Origin: Chlorobiota bacterium
Lineage (GTDB): Bacteria; Bacteroidota; Ignavibacteria; OLB7
Assembly (NCBI GenBank): GCA_016788565.1
Contig: JAEUSP010000094.1
Coordinates: forward strand, 1-54,346
Length of the DNA: 54,346 nucleotides
Reading direction: 5' to 3'
Part shown: positions 41,819 through 51,032 of the stretch, one piece after another
Layout of the letters: each line of letters opens with the position of its first letter
How positions within the stretch are numbered: position 1 is the stretch's first letter
Position numbers and translations under genes: made by a program
The notes under the pieces: model-generated
The model's database searches: none
What the model was told of the DNA's origin: nothing
Seen by the model: the letters and a program-made list of their open reading frames with translations, nothing else

Positions 41819-44242
41819 ATGAACGATCACGTACCCTTTTCTCGCCTCCTTCTGTGTGCCTTCTTGCTGTTTGCCTTCCACCGCCCGGCGGCGGCGCAAC
41901 CCGGGGAAGACAACCAATTTTGGGATGGAAATTTTAGCTGGAACGGCGTGGGGGGGCTTGTGCTTGCCATTGCCAATAACGCTTGCAACACCTACGTGGC
42001 GGGGCAATTCGCCAGCGAAATTGGGCAAACCAACTACGTGGCTGCCTGGAACAACGGAAGCTGGTCAATCCTGGGAAGCGGGGCCAACAGCAGCGCGAAC
42101 GGCACAATCCTTGCGCTTGCGGCAAACGGAGTCGAGGTGTATGCTGGCGGGAACTTCACAACGATTGATGGCGTTGCCGCAGCCCGCATTGCCCGCTGGG
42201 ATGGCGGCGGGTGGCTGCCACTATCGGGCGGGGTTAGTGGCGGGATTGCCACCACCATCAACTCCATCGTCGTCAACGGCAGCGATCTGTATGTTGGCGG
42301 GCGTTTCAGCAAGGCGGGTGACGTTGCCGCGCGGAACATCGCCCGCTACGATGCCCGCACTGGAACATGGCACCCGCTGGGGGATGGAGTAAACGGAACC
42401 GTCAATTCGATAGCCCTGCATGGCGATGAACTGTTCGTTGGCGGAAACTTCACCCAAGCCGGCGATCAGCCCGCTTCGATGGTGGCGCGCTGGCAACACT
42501 CAACCGGAAAATGGTCGGCAATGGGGAAAGGGATGGATCAAGAAGTCCGCGCACTGGCCTTGATTGGCGACGACCTGTATGCCGGCGGATTGTTCATCCG
42601 TGCCGACGACGAACTGATCTTCTACATCGCCCAATGGAACCTTCGGAACCCAGGCTGGCGCGCAGTTGCCGGCGGCGTGAACGACCGCGTGTACACCCTG
42701 GCCAACAACGGCTTCACACTCTACGCTGGCGGACGATTCACGGTGGCAGGAAACCGACCGGCCCGCTACATCGCCCAGTTAGGAACCAACGGAACATGGA
42801 GCCAAGTTGGCAACGGCGTGAACGACACCGTCTATGCCATTGCCCCCTGCGATGAACGAATCTGCGTTGGCGGCGCGTTCACCCTTGCCGACTCCACCCC
42901 GGTGGATTATCTGGCCGCATGGGATGGGAGCAGATGGAGTTCCTTCCGCAACACTGCCAACAACGGGACCAACGATCATATCTACGCCATTGCTCCGCTG
43001 GGGAACAACAATATCATTGCTGGCGGGCGATTCACGGTGGCGGGGAACCAAATGATAGGCTACATCGGCCAGTGGGACGGAACCGAATGGCAGCCCCTTA
43101 CCACCGGGCTTGATGGCCCCGTCCATGCCGTGGTTGCCCGCGATGGACGTGTGTATGTTGGCGGCCAGTTCAACTACGCCGGAAATATCTACTCACCCAA
43201 CGTGGCCTGGTTTGATGTTGCGACCCGAACGTGGCACGCAATCAACGGCGGCACAAACGGGACCGTCCACGCGCTGGCCACCGACGGGAAGGATTTGTAC
43301 GTTGGCGGCCAGTTCAGCAATGCTGGCGGGGTGGCCGCCGCAAACATTGCCCGTTGGAACATCACGAACGGCAGCTGGTCGGCAATGGGGAACGGATTCA
43401 ACAACACCGTGAACGCCCTTGCCGTTCGGGCGGCCGGCGAAGTGTATGCTGGCGGCCAATTCACCAACGCGGGGGGAATACCCGCAGCACACATTGCTGC
43501 TTGGAACGGAAACGACTGGAACCAAGTTGGCTCCGGATTCGACTCCACTGTTTATGCCCTCACGCTGTTTTTGGGCGACCTGTACGCTGGTGGAAATTTC
43601 CGCAGTTCGGGGGGGATGGTGGTGAACGGTGTGGCGCGGCTTGGCGGAACCGAGTGGCTTCCGATGGCCGGCGGCGTTACCGAAGGGGGTGTTGGAACCT
43701 CCGTCCGCGCGCTGGCACCAGGGCGTGGCGGGCTGTATGTTGGCGGTGAGTTCAGCCTTGCCGGCGGCCGCCCGGCCAACTACATCGCCATTTGGGACGG
43801 CGAAACGTGGACCACGCTGGGGACCGGAGTAAGCGGCTCGCTCCCGACAGTGTATGCCATTGGAGCAACCAACAACGCCTTGTATGTGGGGGGCGATTTC
43901 TCGATAGCAGGCTTCAAACCCAGCAACCACTTGGCCCGATGGACGCGGTTAGTTGGCCCAAGCGGAACCGCCGCCGAATCATCCGCAAAATTTTTCAGCA
44001 TCACCCCAAATCCGGCATCGGGCCAAGCGTTGTTGCGGATGGAGACCCAGGCCGCAAGCAACGCCACTATCCGGCTGGTGAACTCTGCAGGCCAGGTTGC
44101 CGCCACCATCTTTGCTGGCGAACTCCCTTCCGGACCTCACACTCTTTCCCTCCCCCTTTCCCTCCTCCCTGCTGGCGTATATCTCTGCGTGGCCAACATT
44201 GGTGGTGAGGTTCGGACGGAGAAGATTGTGGTGGGGGAATGA
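41819..44242 (+). CDS. T9SS-secreted 14-repeat 'YxGGxF' protein 1
   Basis: The 807-residue product has a signal peptide (LLLCAFLLFAFHRPAAAQ) and then 14 repeats of about 50 residues. The repeat consensus is NGTVxALAxxGxDLYVGGxF, then TxAGGxxAxNIARWDGxxWx, then LGxG; examples are LYVGGRFSKAGDVAARNIAR and LYVGGQFSNAGGVAAANIAR. The pattern fits beta-propeller blades. The C-terminus is a T9SS sorting domain (FSITPNPASGQALLRMETQA to GVYLCVANIGGEVRTEKIVV). Unlike the next two genes it lacks the N-terminal 'DGxLNLS' module. It is the first of three tandem paralogs on the plus strand and follows the GDPD operon by 279 bases. Function is unknown. Confidence 0.85.
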   Translation: MNDHVPFSRLLLCAFLLFAFHRPAAAQPGEDNQFWDGNFSWNGVGGLVLAIANNACNTYVAGQFASEIGQTNYVAAWNNGSWSILGSGANSSANGTILALAANGVEVYAGGNFTTIDGVAAARIARWDGGGWLPLSGGVSGGIATTINSIVVNGSDLYVGGRFSKAGDVAARNIARYDARTGTWHPLGDGVNGTVNSIALHGDELFVGGNFTQAGDQPASMVARWQHSTGKWSAMGKGMDQEVRALALIGDDLYAGGLFIRADDELIFYIAQWNLRNPGWRAVAGGVNDRVYTLANNGFTLYAGGRFTVAGNRPARYIAQLGTNGTWSQVGNGVNDTVYAIAPCDERICVGGAFTLADSTPVDYLAAWDGSRWSSFRNTANNGTNDHIYAIAPLGNNNIIAGGRFTVAGNQMIGYIGQWDGTEWQPLTTGLDGPVHAVVARDGRVYVGGQFNYAGNIYSPNVAWFDVATRTWHAINGGTNGTVHALATDGKDLYVGGQFSNAGGVAAANIARWNITNGSWSAMGNGFNNTVNALAVRAAGEVYAGGQFTNAGGIPAAHIAAWNGNDWNQVGSGFDSTVYALTLFLGDLYAGGNFRSSGGMVVNGVARLGGTEWLPMAGGVTEGGVGTSVRALAPGRGGLYVGGEFSLAGGRPANYIAIWDGETWTTLGTGVSGSLPTVYAIGATNNALYVGGDFSIAGFKPSNHLARWTRLVGPSGTAAESSAKFFSITPNPASGQALLRMETQAASNATIRLVNSAGQVAATIFAGELPSGPHTLSLPLSLLPAGVYLCVANIGGEVRTEKIVVGE

Positions 44243-44315
44243 TTGGAGTGTCGAGTGTCGAATGCCGAGTGTCGAATGCCGAGTGTCGAATGGGGAAATT
44301 TTTACCGAACTCAGT

Positions 44316-44360
44316 CCCCCGCTCGTGCTTCGACATTCGCTCAGCATGAGCGGAGGACAG
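44316..44360 (+). repeat. Dispersed hairpin repeat, family A copy 4 (degenerate)
   Basis: CCGCTCGTGCTTCGACATTC, then GCTCAGCATGAGCGGAGGAC. It has mismatches in the left arm compared with the other copies. Confidence 0.7.
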
Positions 44361-44410
44361 GATTCGGTGGTGGATGCAGACGGATTTCTCCGGAACTCAA
44401 CTCTATCACG

Positions 44411-44471
44411 GTCATCGCGAGGAGTCTTCGACGAAGCGATCTCGCGCGTTTCTGGGATGGCATCGGACACA
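44411..44471 (+). repeat. Dispersed repeat family B copy 1
   Basis: GTCATCGCGAGGAGTCTTCG, then ACGAAGCGATCTCGCGCG, then TTTCTGGGATGGCATCGGAC. The core CTTCGACGAAG is palindromic, and GCGAG/CTCGC arms flank it. Two more copies lie at 51033 and 51326. Confidence 0.85.
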
Positions 44472-44514
44472 ATGCTCGGCGCCGACCCGTCGGGGCGATG
44501 ACGATACTTCGCTG

Positions 44515-44575
44515 TTCGGTGGCTCGGCTCATACTTCGACGGGGCTTAGCATGAGCGGAGGGCGGCGTTTGGTAA
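44515..44575 (+). repeat. Dispersed hairpin repeat, family A copy 5
   Basis: TTCGGTGGCTCGGCTCATAC, then TTCGACGGGGCTTAGCATGA, then GCGGAGGGC. It lies 44 bases after the family B copy. Confidence 0.85.
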
Positions 44576-44586
44576 ACGGAATTTGG

Positions 44587-44631
44587 CATTCTTCATTCGA
44601 CATTCGACATTCAACATTCGACATTTCCATC
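44587..44631. repeat. ATTCGACATTC leader array before 14-repeat gene 2
   Basis: CATTCTTCATTCGACATTCG, then ACATTCAACATTCGACATT, abuts the start codon at 44632. The first 35 bases are nearly the same as those before iscS (30676-30708). Confidence 0.85.
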
Positions 44632-47322
44632 ATGCCCATGCGTTTCCTTCTTCACATCCTTCTGTTCATTGGTGGCGCGGCTTCGTTGCTGGCGCAGGGC
44701 GGGGCCGTTCGTTCTGCCCAGGCCCGCCCGTTAGGTGAGTTGCTTCGGGAGGATGGCTCGCTGAATCTTTCCACTCAGTTTCGTGGCCAGCTTGACCCCG
44801 CCGGCTGGCAACTCACCCTTGCCCCCGACGGCTCTCCCCGTTTCCAAAAATCCAACTCCTCCCTTCTGGCTGCGCACCCCGATGATGTGTATTGGGACGA
44901 ACGCTTCAATATCGGCGGGGCCGGCGGCGCAATCTACACGGTGGCGATTAGCGGTTGCGATGATATTTACATCGGCGGGCGGTTCACGTTTATCGGCGAT
45001 ATCATCGCCAACAACATTGCCCGTTGGGATGGCCGCCAGTGGTCCACCCTGGGCGATGGGCTGCGCGCCGACGGTCGGAACGGAGCCGTCACCGCAATCG
45101 TGGCCAACGGCGAAGATGTGTACGTTGGCGGCGCGTTCGATTCCGCCGGAACAAAGGAAGCCACCAACGTTGCCCGCTGGACCGGGCTGGATTGGGTGAC
45201 GCTTGGTGCCGGATTGGGCCGTGCCGGCGACACCGTCCTGGCACTGGCCGTTGATGGGAACACACTATTTGCCGGCGGCAGGTTTGTTGTTAGCGGAAGC
45301 CTGACCACCGGCCCGATTGCCCGTTGCGATTTGGGAAACTACCGCTGGACTGCGATGGGACCAGGGCTTGGCGGCGATACTAGCTTCGTGGCCGACATTG
45401 CCCTGTATGGCCAGGACCTGTTTGTTGGCGGGAAGTTCACCCGTGCCGGCCAGCTTCAACTGAAAAATCTTGCCCGCTGGAACGCCACAACCGCTTCATG
45501 GCGTGATGTTGGCGGCGGCGCGAACGGCATTGTGGAAGCGGTCGCCGTGCAGGGGAACGACCTGTACGTTGGCGGAAATTTCACCCAAGTGGGAAGCACC
45601 CCAGCGGCCAATATCGCCCAGCGCAATCTTACCGAAGGGACCTGGCACCCACTGGGAAGCGGGCTGAGCGGCGGCGTTACCGGGATTGATATCACCGGTG
45701 GGCGCGTGTTTGCCGTGGGCCGTTTCCGCAACGCCGGAACCCAGGCCGTGAACCGCATCGCAGTCTGGGAAGCCGGAAACTGGGCGCGGCTGGGGAAATC
45801 GGAAGACATCGGTTTGAACAACGATGCCTACGATGTCGTGATCGGCGGAACGAACGTCTATATGGTCGGGAAATTTACCCGCGCCGGAAGCCTGGGGGCC
45901 TACGGAGCCGCATTCTGGAACCTTGCCACACGCACCTGGGGGAGCTTCGATATCACCGTTGGCGAAGGGGTGAACGGGCCGATTTACGCAATCGGAATCA
46001 ACGGGCGCGACGTGTACGTTGGCGGCCGATTCAGCATTGCCGGAAGCATCCGCGCCAACGCCGTGGCAAAATGGAATGGGCTTGCCGGCGCGTGGTCGCC
46101 GCTGGGAACCGGCGTTGGTGTGGTTGATACCACCACCGGCTCCACCCCGGTCGTCTATGCCATTGATGTGAACGGGCGCGACGTCTATGTTGGCGGCCGA
46201 TTCGACCGCGCCGGCAGCGTGGAATCGCACAACATCGCCCACTGGAACGGCGGCGTTTGGCGTTCAATGAACGAAGGAATCGGCTACAATTATCAAGGAG
46301 GAACCTACGATTCTGCCTCGAAAGTTTTTGCCGTGGCCGTACGCAACAACGAGGTGTTCGTTGGAGGTCAATTTGACCTTGCCGGAGGCCAGCGCGCCAA
46401 CCGCGTGGCGCGGTGGGATCAGGCCACGCAAACATGGTCGCCGCTGGGGAACGGGTTGGGCGGAAGCAGTTTCTACACCTTCGCCCAAGCCATTGCTGCC
46501 GATGCCGACAACGTCTATGTTGGCGGTGTCTTCCCCACCGCCGGGAATGTGAACGCCAAAAACATTGCGCGGTGGGATGGCACCAAATGGAATATCTTGG
46601 GCACCGGAAACCAGAACGGCGTGAACAACTCCGTTTATGCCATTCAAATTACCAAGGATGGTAGCGTGGTGGTTGGCGGCGATTTCACCATTGCCGGGGC
46701 AACCCCCGTCAAGAACATCGCCATTTGGCAAAACAACGCCTGGCGGGATGTTGGCGGCGGGGTCAACGGAAAAGTCTATGCCATTGACACCGCCAACGAT
46801 GGCATCTACGTTGGCGGCAGTTTCAACCTGGGCGGCAACCAAGTCCTTTCCCGGATTGGACGCTGGGATGGAGCGGCATGGAGCAGTTTAGGAAGCGGAG
46901 TTGGGCGGGTTGGCAACGGCGAAATTGTTGTTCGCGCAATCGGAAGCACCGGACCGGAAGCCTATGCCGGGGGTGAGTTCACCCTTGCCGGAAGCCACCC
47001 TTCCTACAACATCGGGCGCTGGTTCAAAGGGTTGCCGGGGATGATCTCCGCTGCCGATGATCCAAACCCAACAACGGAAACCAGCAATCAAACTATTTAC
47101 TTCAGCCGTGCTTCCGGGGGGCTTCAGCTTCGCGGATATTTCCCCCGCCCCGCCACGCTTCAACTGCTGAACCTGCGCGGCGAACAAGCCGCCGCCACGC
47201 TTCACGTGGAAGGGGCGCAAGCCCAGTTGTGGGATGCAACCCAGCTTCCAGCCGGACTCTATTTCTGCCGCATCCTGATGGAAGGCCAAGCCAAATCCAT
47301 CCCGGTGATGATTGCTAAATAA
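44632..47322 (+). CDS. T9SS-secreted 14-repeat 'YxGGxF' protein 2
   Basis: I start at ATG 44632 (a second ATG is at 44638) because both lead directly into a signal peptide (MRFLLHILLFIGGAASLLAQ). The 896-residue product has an N-terminal module of about 65 residues (LLREDGSLNLSTQFRGQLDP, then AGWQLTLAPDGSPRF) shared with protein 3. It then has 14 repeats of about 50 residues (such as VYVGGAFDSAGTKEATNVAR and IYVGGSFNLGGNQVLSRIGR). A type A sorting domain closes it (FSRASGGLQLRGYFPRPATL to GLYFCRILMEGQAKSIPVMI). Upstream the frame is open as far as 44374, but that part is made of dispersed repeats. It is likely an extracellular beta-propeller protein of unknown binding target. Confidence 0.85.
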   Translation: MPMRFLLHILLFIGGAASLLAQGGAVRSAQARPLGELLREDGSLNLSTQFRGQLDPAGWQLTLAPDGSPRFQKSNSSLLAAHPDDVYWDERFNIGGAGGAIYTVAISGCDDIYIGGRFTFIGDIIANNIARWDGRQWSTLGDGLRADGRNGAVTAIVANGEDVYVGGAFDSAGTKEATNVARWTGLDWVTLGAGLGRAGDTVLALAVDGNTLFAGGRFVVSGSLTTGPIARCDLGNYRWTAMGPGLGGDTSFVADIALYGQDLFVGGKFTRAGQLQLKNLARWNATTASWRDVGGGANGIVEAVAVQGNDLYVGGNFTQVGSTPAANIAQRNLTEGTWHPLGSGLSGGVTGIDITGGRVFAVGRFRNAGTQAVNRIAVWEAGNWARLGKSEDIGLNNDAYDVVIGGTNVYMVGKFTRAGSLGAYGAAFWNLATRTWGSFDITVGEGVNGPIYAIGINGRDVYVGGRFSIAGSIRANAVAKWNGLAGAWSPLGTGVGVVDTTTGSTPVVYAIDVNGRDVYVGGRFDRAGSVESHNIAHWNGGVWRSMNEGIGYNYQGGTYDSASKVFAVAVRNNEVFVGGQFDLAGGQRANRVARWDQATQTWSPLGNGLGGSSFYTFAQAIAADADNVYVGGVFPTAGNVNAKNIARWDGTKWNILGTGNQNGVNNSVYAIQITKDGSVVVGGDFTIAGATPVKNIAIWQNNAWRDVGGGVNGKVYAIDTANDGIYVGGSFNLGGNQVLSRIGRWDGAAWSSLGSGVGRVGNGEIVVRAIGSTGPEAYAGGEFTLAGSHPSYNIGRWFKGLPGMISAADDPNPTTETSNQTIYFSRASGGLQLRGYFPRPATLQLLNLRGEQAAATLHVEGAQAQLWDATQLPAGLYFCRILMEGQAKSIPVMIAK

Positions 47323-47381
47323 TCTTGAACTCAGCACTTGAACTTTAGAAAACAGCAAACCAAGAAATAACCCTTTCAGCC

Positions 47382-50129
47382 ATGAAACCGATGCGACAAC
47401 TTCTACCATTGCTTCTGATGTTGGCGATTGCTCCATTGCTCAACCCGCTTGCTGCGCAAGTAACGCCAGCAGAAATTGAGTTGGACGGCCAAGCAAAAAT
47501 CCCCCTGGAGCGAATACTGAATCCCGATGGAACCGTCAATCTCTCCGCAGGCATCCAGGGGACGCTGGACCCGAAGGGGTGGCGAATGACGGTAGATCAC
47601 TACGGCCGCCCACGATTTGTGCAAGCCGATGGCACGATGGGCGTTGCCTCGGTTGCCAGCAAGCCGGGCGATGAGCAATGGGACGACCGTTTTGGACAAG
47701 GTGCCGACCAGGGGGGGCTAAACGATGAAGTGTTTGCCGCTGCGGTGTTCAACAAATGGTTGTTTGTTGGCGGGGCGTTCACCCAGGCCGGCTCGAAAGC
47801 ACTGAACTACATTGCCCGTTGGGACGGCTCGGCATGGCAATCGCTTGGCGATGGCCCGCTGAACGGAACCGACGGCTTCGTCTATTCCCTTGCCCTGCGG
47901 AGCGACATCCTGTACGTTGGCGGGAAATTCTCCATGGCGGGCGGCGTTCCGGTGAAGAACATCGCCCAATACTCCATCAGCCAACGGGTGTGGGCCGGGA
48001 TGGGTCCGTTTGGCCCAAGCCCAGTGGGATTGGGGGGAGATGAGCAAGCGTTTGTTGGAGCAATTTTGGTGAAAGACACACTGGTCTATGCCGGGGGCAG
48101 CTTCAACGATGCCAACGGAACAACGGTGAAAAACCTTGCCGTCTGGAGCCTTTCGCAGAAACGGTGGTCGGCGGTTGGCGATCCCGGAAGCGGTGTAAAC
48201 GGAACGGTGAATGCCATTGCCACGCTGAAATCCAAAATTTTTATCGGTGGAAACTTCAGCTCGGTTGGCTCGGTCCCCGCAAGCGGCATTGCTCGCTGGG
48301 ATGGCGCAAAGTGGTCGGGGTTGGGGAACGGAGTCAACGGTTTTGTGAATGCCATTGGGGTGATGGGGGACACACTGTTCGTTGGCGGAAGTTTCTCGAT
48401 GGCTGGCGATAGCGGCGCGAAAAATATCGCCCGCTGGGAAGAAGACTCCATCCGCTGGACCCCCGTCACTGGGGTCTATCAACTGTGGGACTCCATCGCC
48501 CCGTTCCGCGAAGATGACGGCGTGAACGGCATTGTTCGCTCCATCGTCGTCAGCGGGCGCAAGGTCTATGTTTCGGGAACCTTCCAATCGGTCTTCCCCG
48601 GGCAGTACACGTTGAACCGGGTTTATTGCGGCTACGTTGCGGTCTGGAATGAGCTTCCCGAATCGAACATCTGGTGGCAAACGCTCGGCTACGGGTCGCG
48701 CGCCGGGACCGATGGCTTCGTCAATGCGGTTGCCCTAAAAGATGATGACGTGTATGTGGCCGGCAGCTTCACCACTGCTGGCGGTGAGCCGTCGGCGCGG
48801 GTGGCGCGTTACTCCGCCGGGCGGTGGTTCCCGTTCAACAACAACAGCAACGGAACGGTGACAACCATTGCCCGTTTTGGCGAGGATATTTATGCCAGCG
48901 GGAAATTCCGCGCCGGCGCGACCGCGAACCCACTGGATGTGAACATCGCTTCGTTAAACGGCAACGTCTGGTCCAACCTTTCCGGAACCGTCACCGGCCC
49001 GGTCTATTCCATGATCGGCCACGGCGACGACCTCTACATCGCTGGCTCCTTCCGCTCGGGGAACGGCTTGGCAGCCAACAACATCGTCCGTTGGAACAAA
49101 ACCACCAACGATTGGTCGCTGCTGGGAACCGGGGTGAATGCCCCAACCATTGCGTTTATTTCCAGCATGGTACTCAAGGACGACAAGCTGTACGTTGGCG
49201 GATTGTTCGACACCGCCGGGACCACCCTGGCCCAGAATGTTGCGGTGTGGGATTTGACCAACAAAGCATGGTCCAAACTGGGGGAAGGGATTGATGGAGT
49301 AGTGCTTTCGCTGGCAATGGACGATGCCGGAACCCTGTACGCTGGCGGGCGATTTCTGCGGGCCGGCGGAAAACCAGCCAGCAACGTTGCCCGCTGGGAC
49401 GGAACCACCTGGACCCCGCTTGACAGCGGCTTGAACCAGACAGTGTTCACAGTTTCTGTCCGTGGAAATTACCTGCACGCTGGCGGCGATTTCACCGCTT
49501 CCGGATTGCAGCCGCTTGCTCACATTGCCGTTTGGAATATCGAGCAGAAGCATTGGTTCGGCTTGGGCAGCGGCATCGGCGGACACTTTGCCCCCTACGT
49601 GAACGCAATGGCATGGCGCGGCCCGGACCTGTACGCCGGTGGATATTTCTCACTTGCCGGGGGGGATAGCGCGGCGAACGTTGCACGCTGGGATGGCACC
49701 CAGTGGCGACCATTGGGAAGCGGCGTGAACGGAACCGTGCGTGGGATGATCTCCATCGGCAACGACATCTACTTCAGCGGGACCTTCACCAACGCCGGGG
49801 CGAAGGCTTCGTTCTACTTCGGCATCTGGCACGAGGCTCCACTGTCGGCTCCGAACGCACCCGCTTCTGCTGTTCGCGGGTTGCGCAGTTGGCCAAACCC
49901 AACAACCGGCGCAGGGCAGATTGGATTCACGCTGCAACGCCCAACCCACGTCACGGTTGAGGTGGTGAACCTTCGCGGCGAAGTAATCTCAACGCTTCAC
50001 AACGGCATGTTGTATGCTGGCGACCACATCGTCACCCACAACCTGTCGGCCCTTCCCAACGGAACCTATCTCTACCGCCTAAACGCCGAAGGCCGCACCA
50101 GCAGCGGAATGGTCACAGTAGCAAAGTAA
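47382..50129 (+). CDS. T9SS-secreted 14-repeat 'YxGGxF' protein 3
   Basis: The 915-residue product has a signal peptide (LLPLLLMLAIAPLLNPLAAQ). Next comes the module shared with protein 2 (LERILNPDGTVNLSAGIQGT, then LDPKGWRMTVDHYGRPRF). Fourteen repeats follow (for example LYVGGKFSMAGGVPVKNIAQ and LYAGGRFLRAGGKPASNVAR); several central units replace GG with SG or AG. It ends in a type A sorting domain (RSWPNPTTGAGQIGFTL to GTYLYRLNAEGRTSSGMVTV). It lies 59 bases after protein 2 and may share its transcript. Compared with its neighbour the repeats are diverged, so the duplication is old. Confidence 0.87.
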   Translation: MKPMRQLLPLLLMLAIAPLLNPLAAQVTPAEIELDGQAKIPLERILNPDGTVNLSAGIQGTLDPKGWRMTVDHYGRPRFVQADGTMGVASVASKPGDEQWDDRFGQGADQGGLNDEVFAAAVFNKWLFVGGAFTQAGSKALNYIARWDGSAWQSLGDGPLNGTDGFVYSLALRSDILYVGGKFSMAGGVPVKNIAQYSISQRVWAGMGPFGPSPVGLGGDEQAFVGAILVKDTLVYAGGSFNDANGTTVKNLAVWSLSQKRWSAVGDPGSGVNGTVNAIATLKSKIFIGGNFSSVGSVPASGIARWDGAKWSGLGNGVNGFVNAIGVMGDTLFVGGSFSMAGDSGAKNIARWEEDSIRWTPVTGVYQLWDSIAPFREDDGVNGIVRSIVVSGRKVYVSGTFQSVFPGQYTLNRVYCGYVAVWNELPESNIWWQTLGYGSRAGTDGFVNAVALKDDDVYVAGSFTTAGGEPSARVARYSAGRWFPFNNNSNGTVTTIARFGEDIYASGKFRAGATANPLDVNIASLNGNVWSNLSGTVTGPVYSMIGHGDDLYIAGSFRSGNGLAANNIVRWNKTTNDWSLLGTGVNAPTIAFISSMVLKDDKLYVGGLFDTAGTTLAQNVAVWDLTNKAWSKLGEGIDGVVLSLAMDDAGTLYAGGRFLRAGGKPASNVARWDGTTWTPLDSGLNQTVFTVSVRGNYLHAGGDFTASGLQPLAHIAVWNIEQKHWFGLGSGIGGHFAPYVNAMAWRGPDLYAGGYFSLAGGDSAANVARWDGTQWRPLGSGVNGTVRGMISIGNDIYFSGTFTNAGAKASFYFGIWHEAPLSAPNAPASAVRGLRSWPNPTTGAGQIGFTLQRPTHVTVEVVNLRGEVISTLHNGMLYAGDHIVTHNLSALPNGTYLYRLNAEGRTSSGMVTVAK

Positions 50130-50138
50130 AAGAGCCCA

Positions 50139-50190
50139 CTACCAACCACTGGCCACTGACAACAGACCACTGACAACTAACAACTGACCC
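50139..50190. repeat. Degenerate ACCACTGAC leader array
   Basis: Units such as CCACTGGCCACTGACAACAG and ACCACTGACAACTAACAACT run into the start codon of the amidotransferase-like gene at 50191. No clear ribosome binding site precedes the ATG. Confidence 0.7.
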
Positions 50191-50919
50191 ATGCCAATCA
50201 TCGGAATCTCAAAAGGAAGCGGAAGCGCAAAAATGGGACGATATGCAGAATGGCTCAGCAAGGGAAATCCTGAGTTGGAGTTTCTTGACCTGATCGCCAG
50301 CCCCGACCTTGCAGCCGACATGAGCCGGGTGCACGGGCTGGTGCTTACCGGCGGAAGCGATGTTCACCCCGCACGCTACAACGCCCCGCAGGACCTTCCG
50401 CTCTGCCACGATATTGACGAAGCCCGCGACGCAGCCGAGCTGGCGATGACGGAACTTGCTATCCAGCGAAAAATCCCGGTGCTGGGAATCTGCAGGGGGA
50501 TGCAGCTGCTGAACGTCTTTTTTGGCGGAACGCTGATCGCGCACATCCCCGAACGCACCGGCAACGCCGACCACCAAAAAGATGGCGACCACGACCGCCG
50601 CCACGCGATTGAGGTGACCCCGGGAAGCATGATTGCAAAGCTCACCCGCACGCTTGATGGAGAAGTCAACAGCGCGCACCACCAAGCGGTGAACACCCCA
50701 GGAATTGGCCTGACGATCAGCGCCGTTTCCCACGATGGAATCGCCGAAGCTATCGAGCAGAAATCGGACAACCGCGACTCGTTCATCCTGGGCGTGCAGT
50801 GGCATCCCGAACGGATGGAGGACACCGACAACCCGTTCAGCGATTTCATCCGGGAAGCATTTTTGTTCGAGGTGATGGGAACTGAAGTGATGGGAACCGA
50901 GGTGATGGCCGGCGAATAA
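50191..50919 (+). CDS. Class I glutamine amidotransferase-like (PuuD-type) hydrolase
   Basis: The 242-residue protein matches the gamma-glutamyl-GABA hydrolase (peptidase C26) family. It has GLVLTGGSDVHPARY (about 49-63), the nucleophile C101 in VLGICRGMQLLNVFFGGTL, VNSAHHQAV, and the His/Glu pair H205/E207 in GVQWHPERM. Such enzymes hydrolyse gamma-glutamyl amides, for example in putrescine breakdown, but no polyamine genes are near, so the substrate is open. The C-terminus is a threefold 15-bp duplication giving EVMGTEVMGTEVMAG. It follows the 14-repeat trio by 61 bases, over a short tandem-repeat leader. Confidence 0.9.
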   Translation: MPIIGISKGSGSAKMGRYAEWLSKGNPELEFLDLIASPDLAADMSRVHGLVLTGGSDVHPARYNAPQDLPLCHDIDEARDAAELAMTELAIQRKIPVLGICRGMQLLNVFFGGTLIAHIPERTGNADHQKDGDHDRRHAIEVTPGSMIAKLTRTLDGEVNSAHHQAVNTPGIGLTISAVSHDGIAEAIEQKSDNRDSFILGVQWHPERMEDTDNPFSDFIREAFLFEVMGTEVMGTEVMAGE

Positions 50920-50953
50920 CACAGCCCACTACGTTGGCTTACGCTGCTGCTTG

Positions 50954-51012
50954 GTTCGGTGGCTCACGCTCATACTTCGACGGGGCTTCAGCTTGAGCGG
51001 AGAGCTGGGTTC
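50954..51012 (+). repeat. Dispersed hairpin repeat, family A copy 6
   Basis: TTCGGTGGCTCACGCTCATA, then CTTCGACGGGGCTTCAGCTT, then GAGCGGAGAGCTGGGTTCGG. Confidence 0.85.
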
Positions 51013-51032
51013 GGTGGAGTTGACTCCACCCT

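Larger units (their letters stand above)
44243..44631. other. Repeat-rich spacer between 14-repeat genes 1 and 2
   Basis: Contains GAGTGTCGAATGCC tandem repeats (44246-44292), two dispersed family A hairpins (44316-44360 and 44515-44575), one family B repeat (44411-44471) and an ATTCGACATTC leader array (44587-44631) in the opposite sense to the first array. No gene is visible. Confidence 0.75.
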
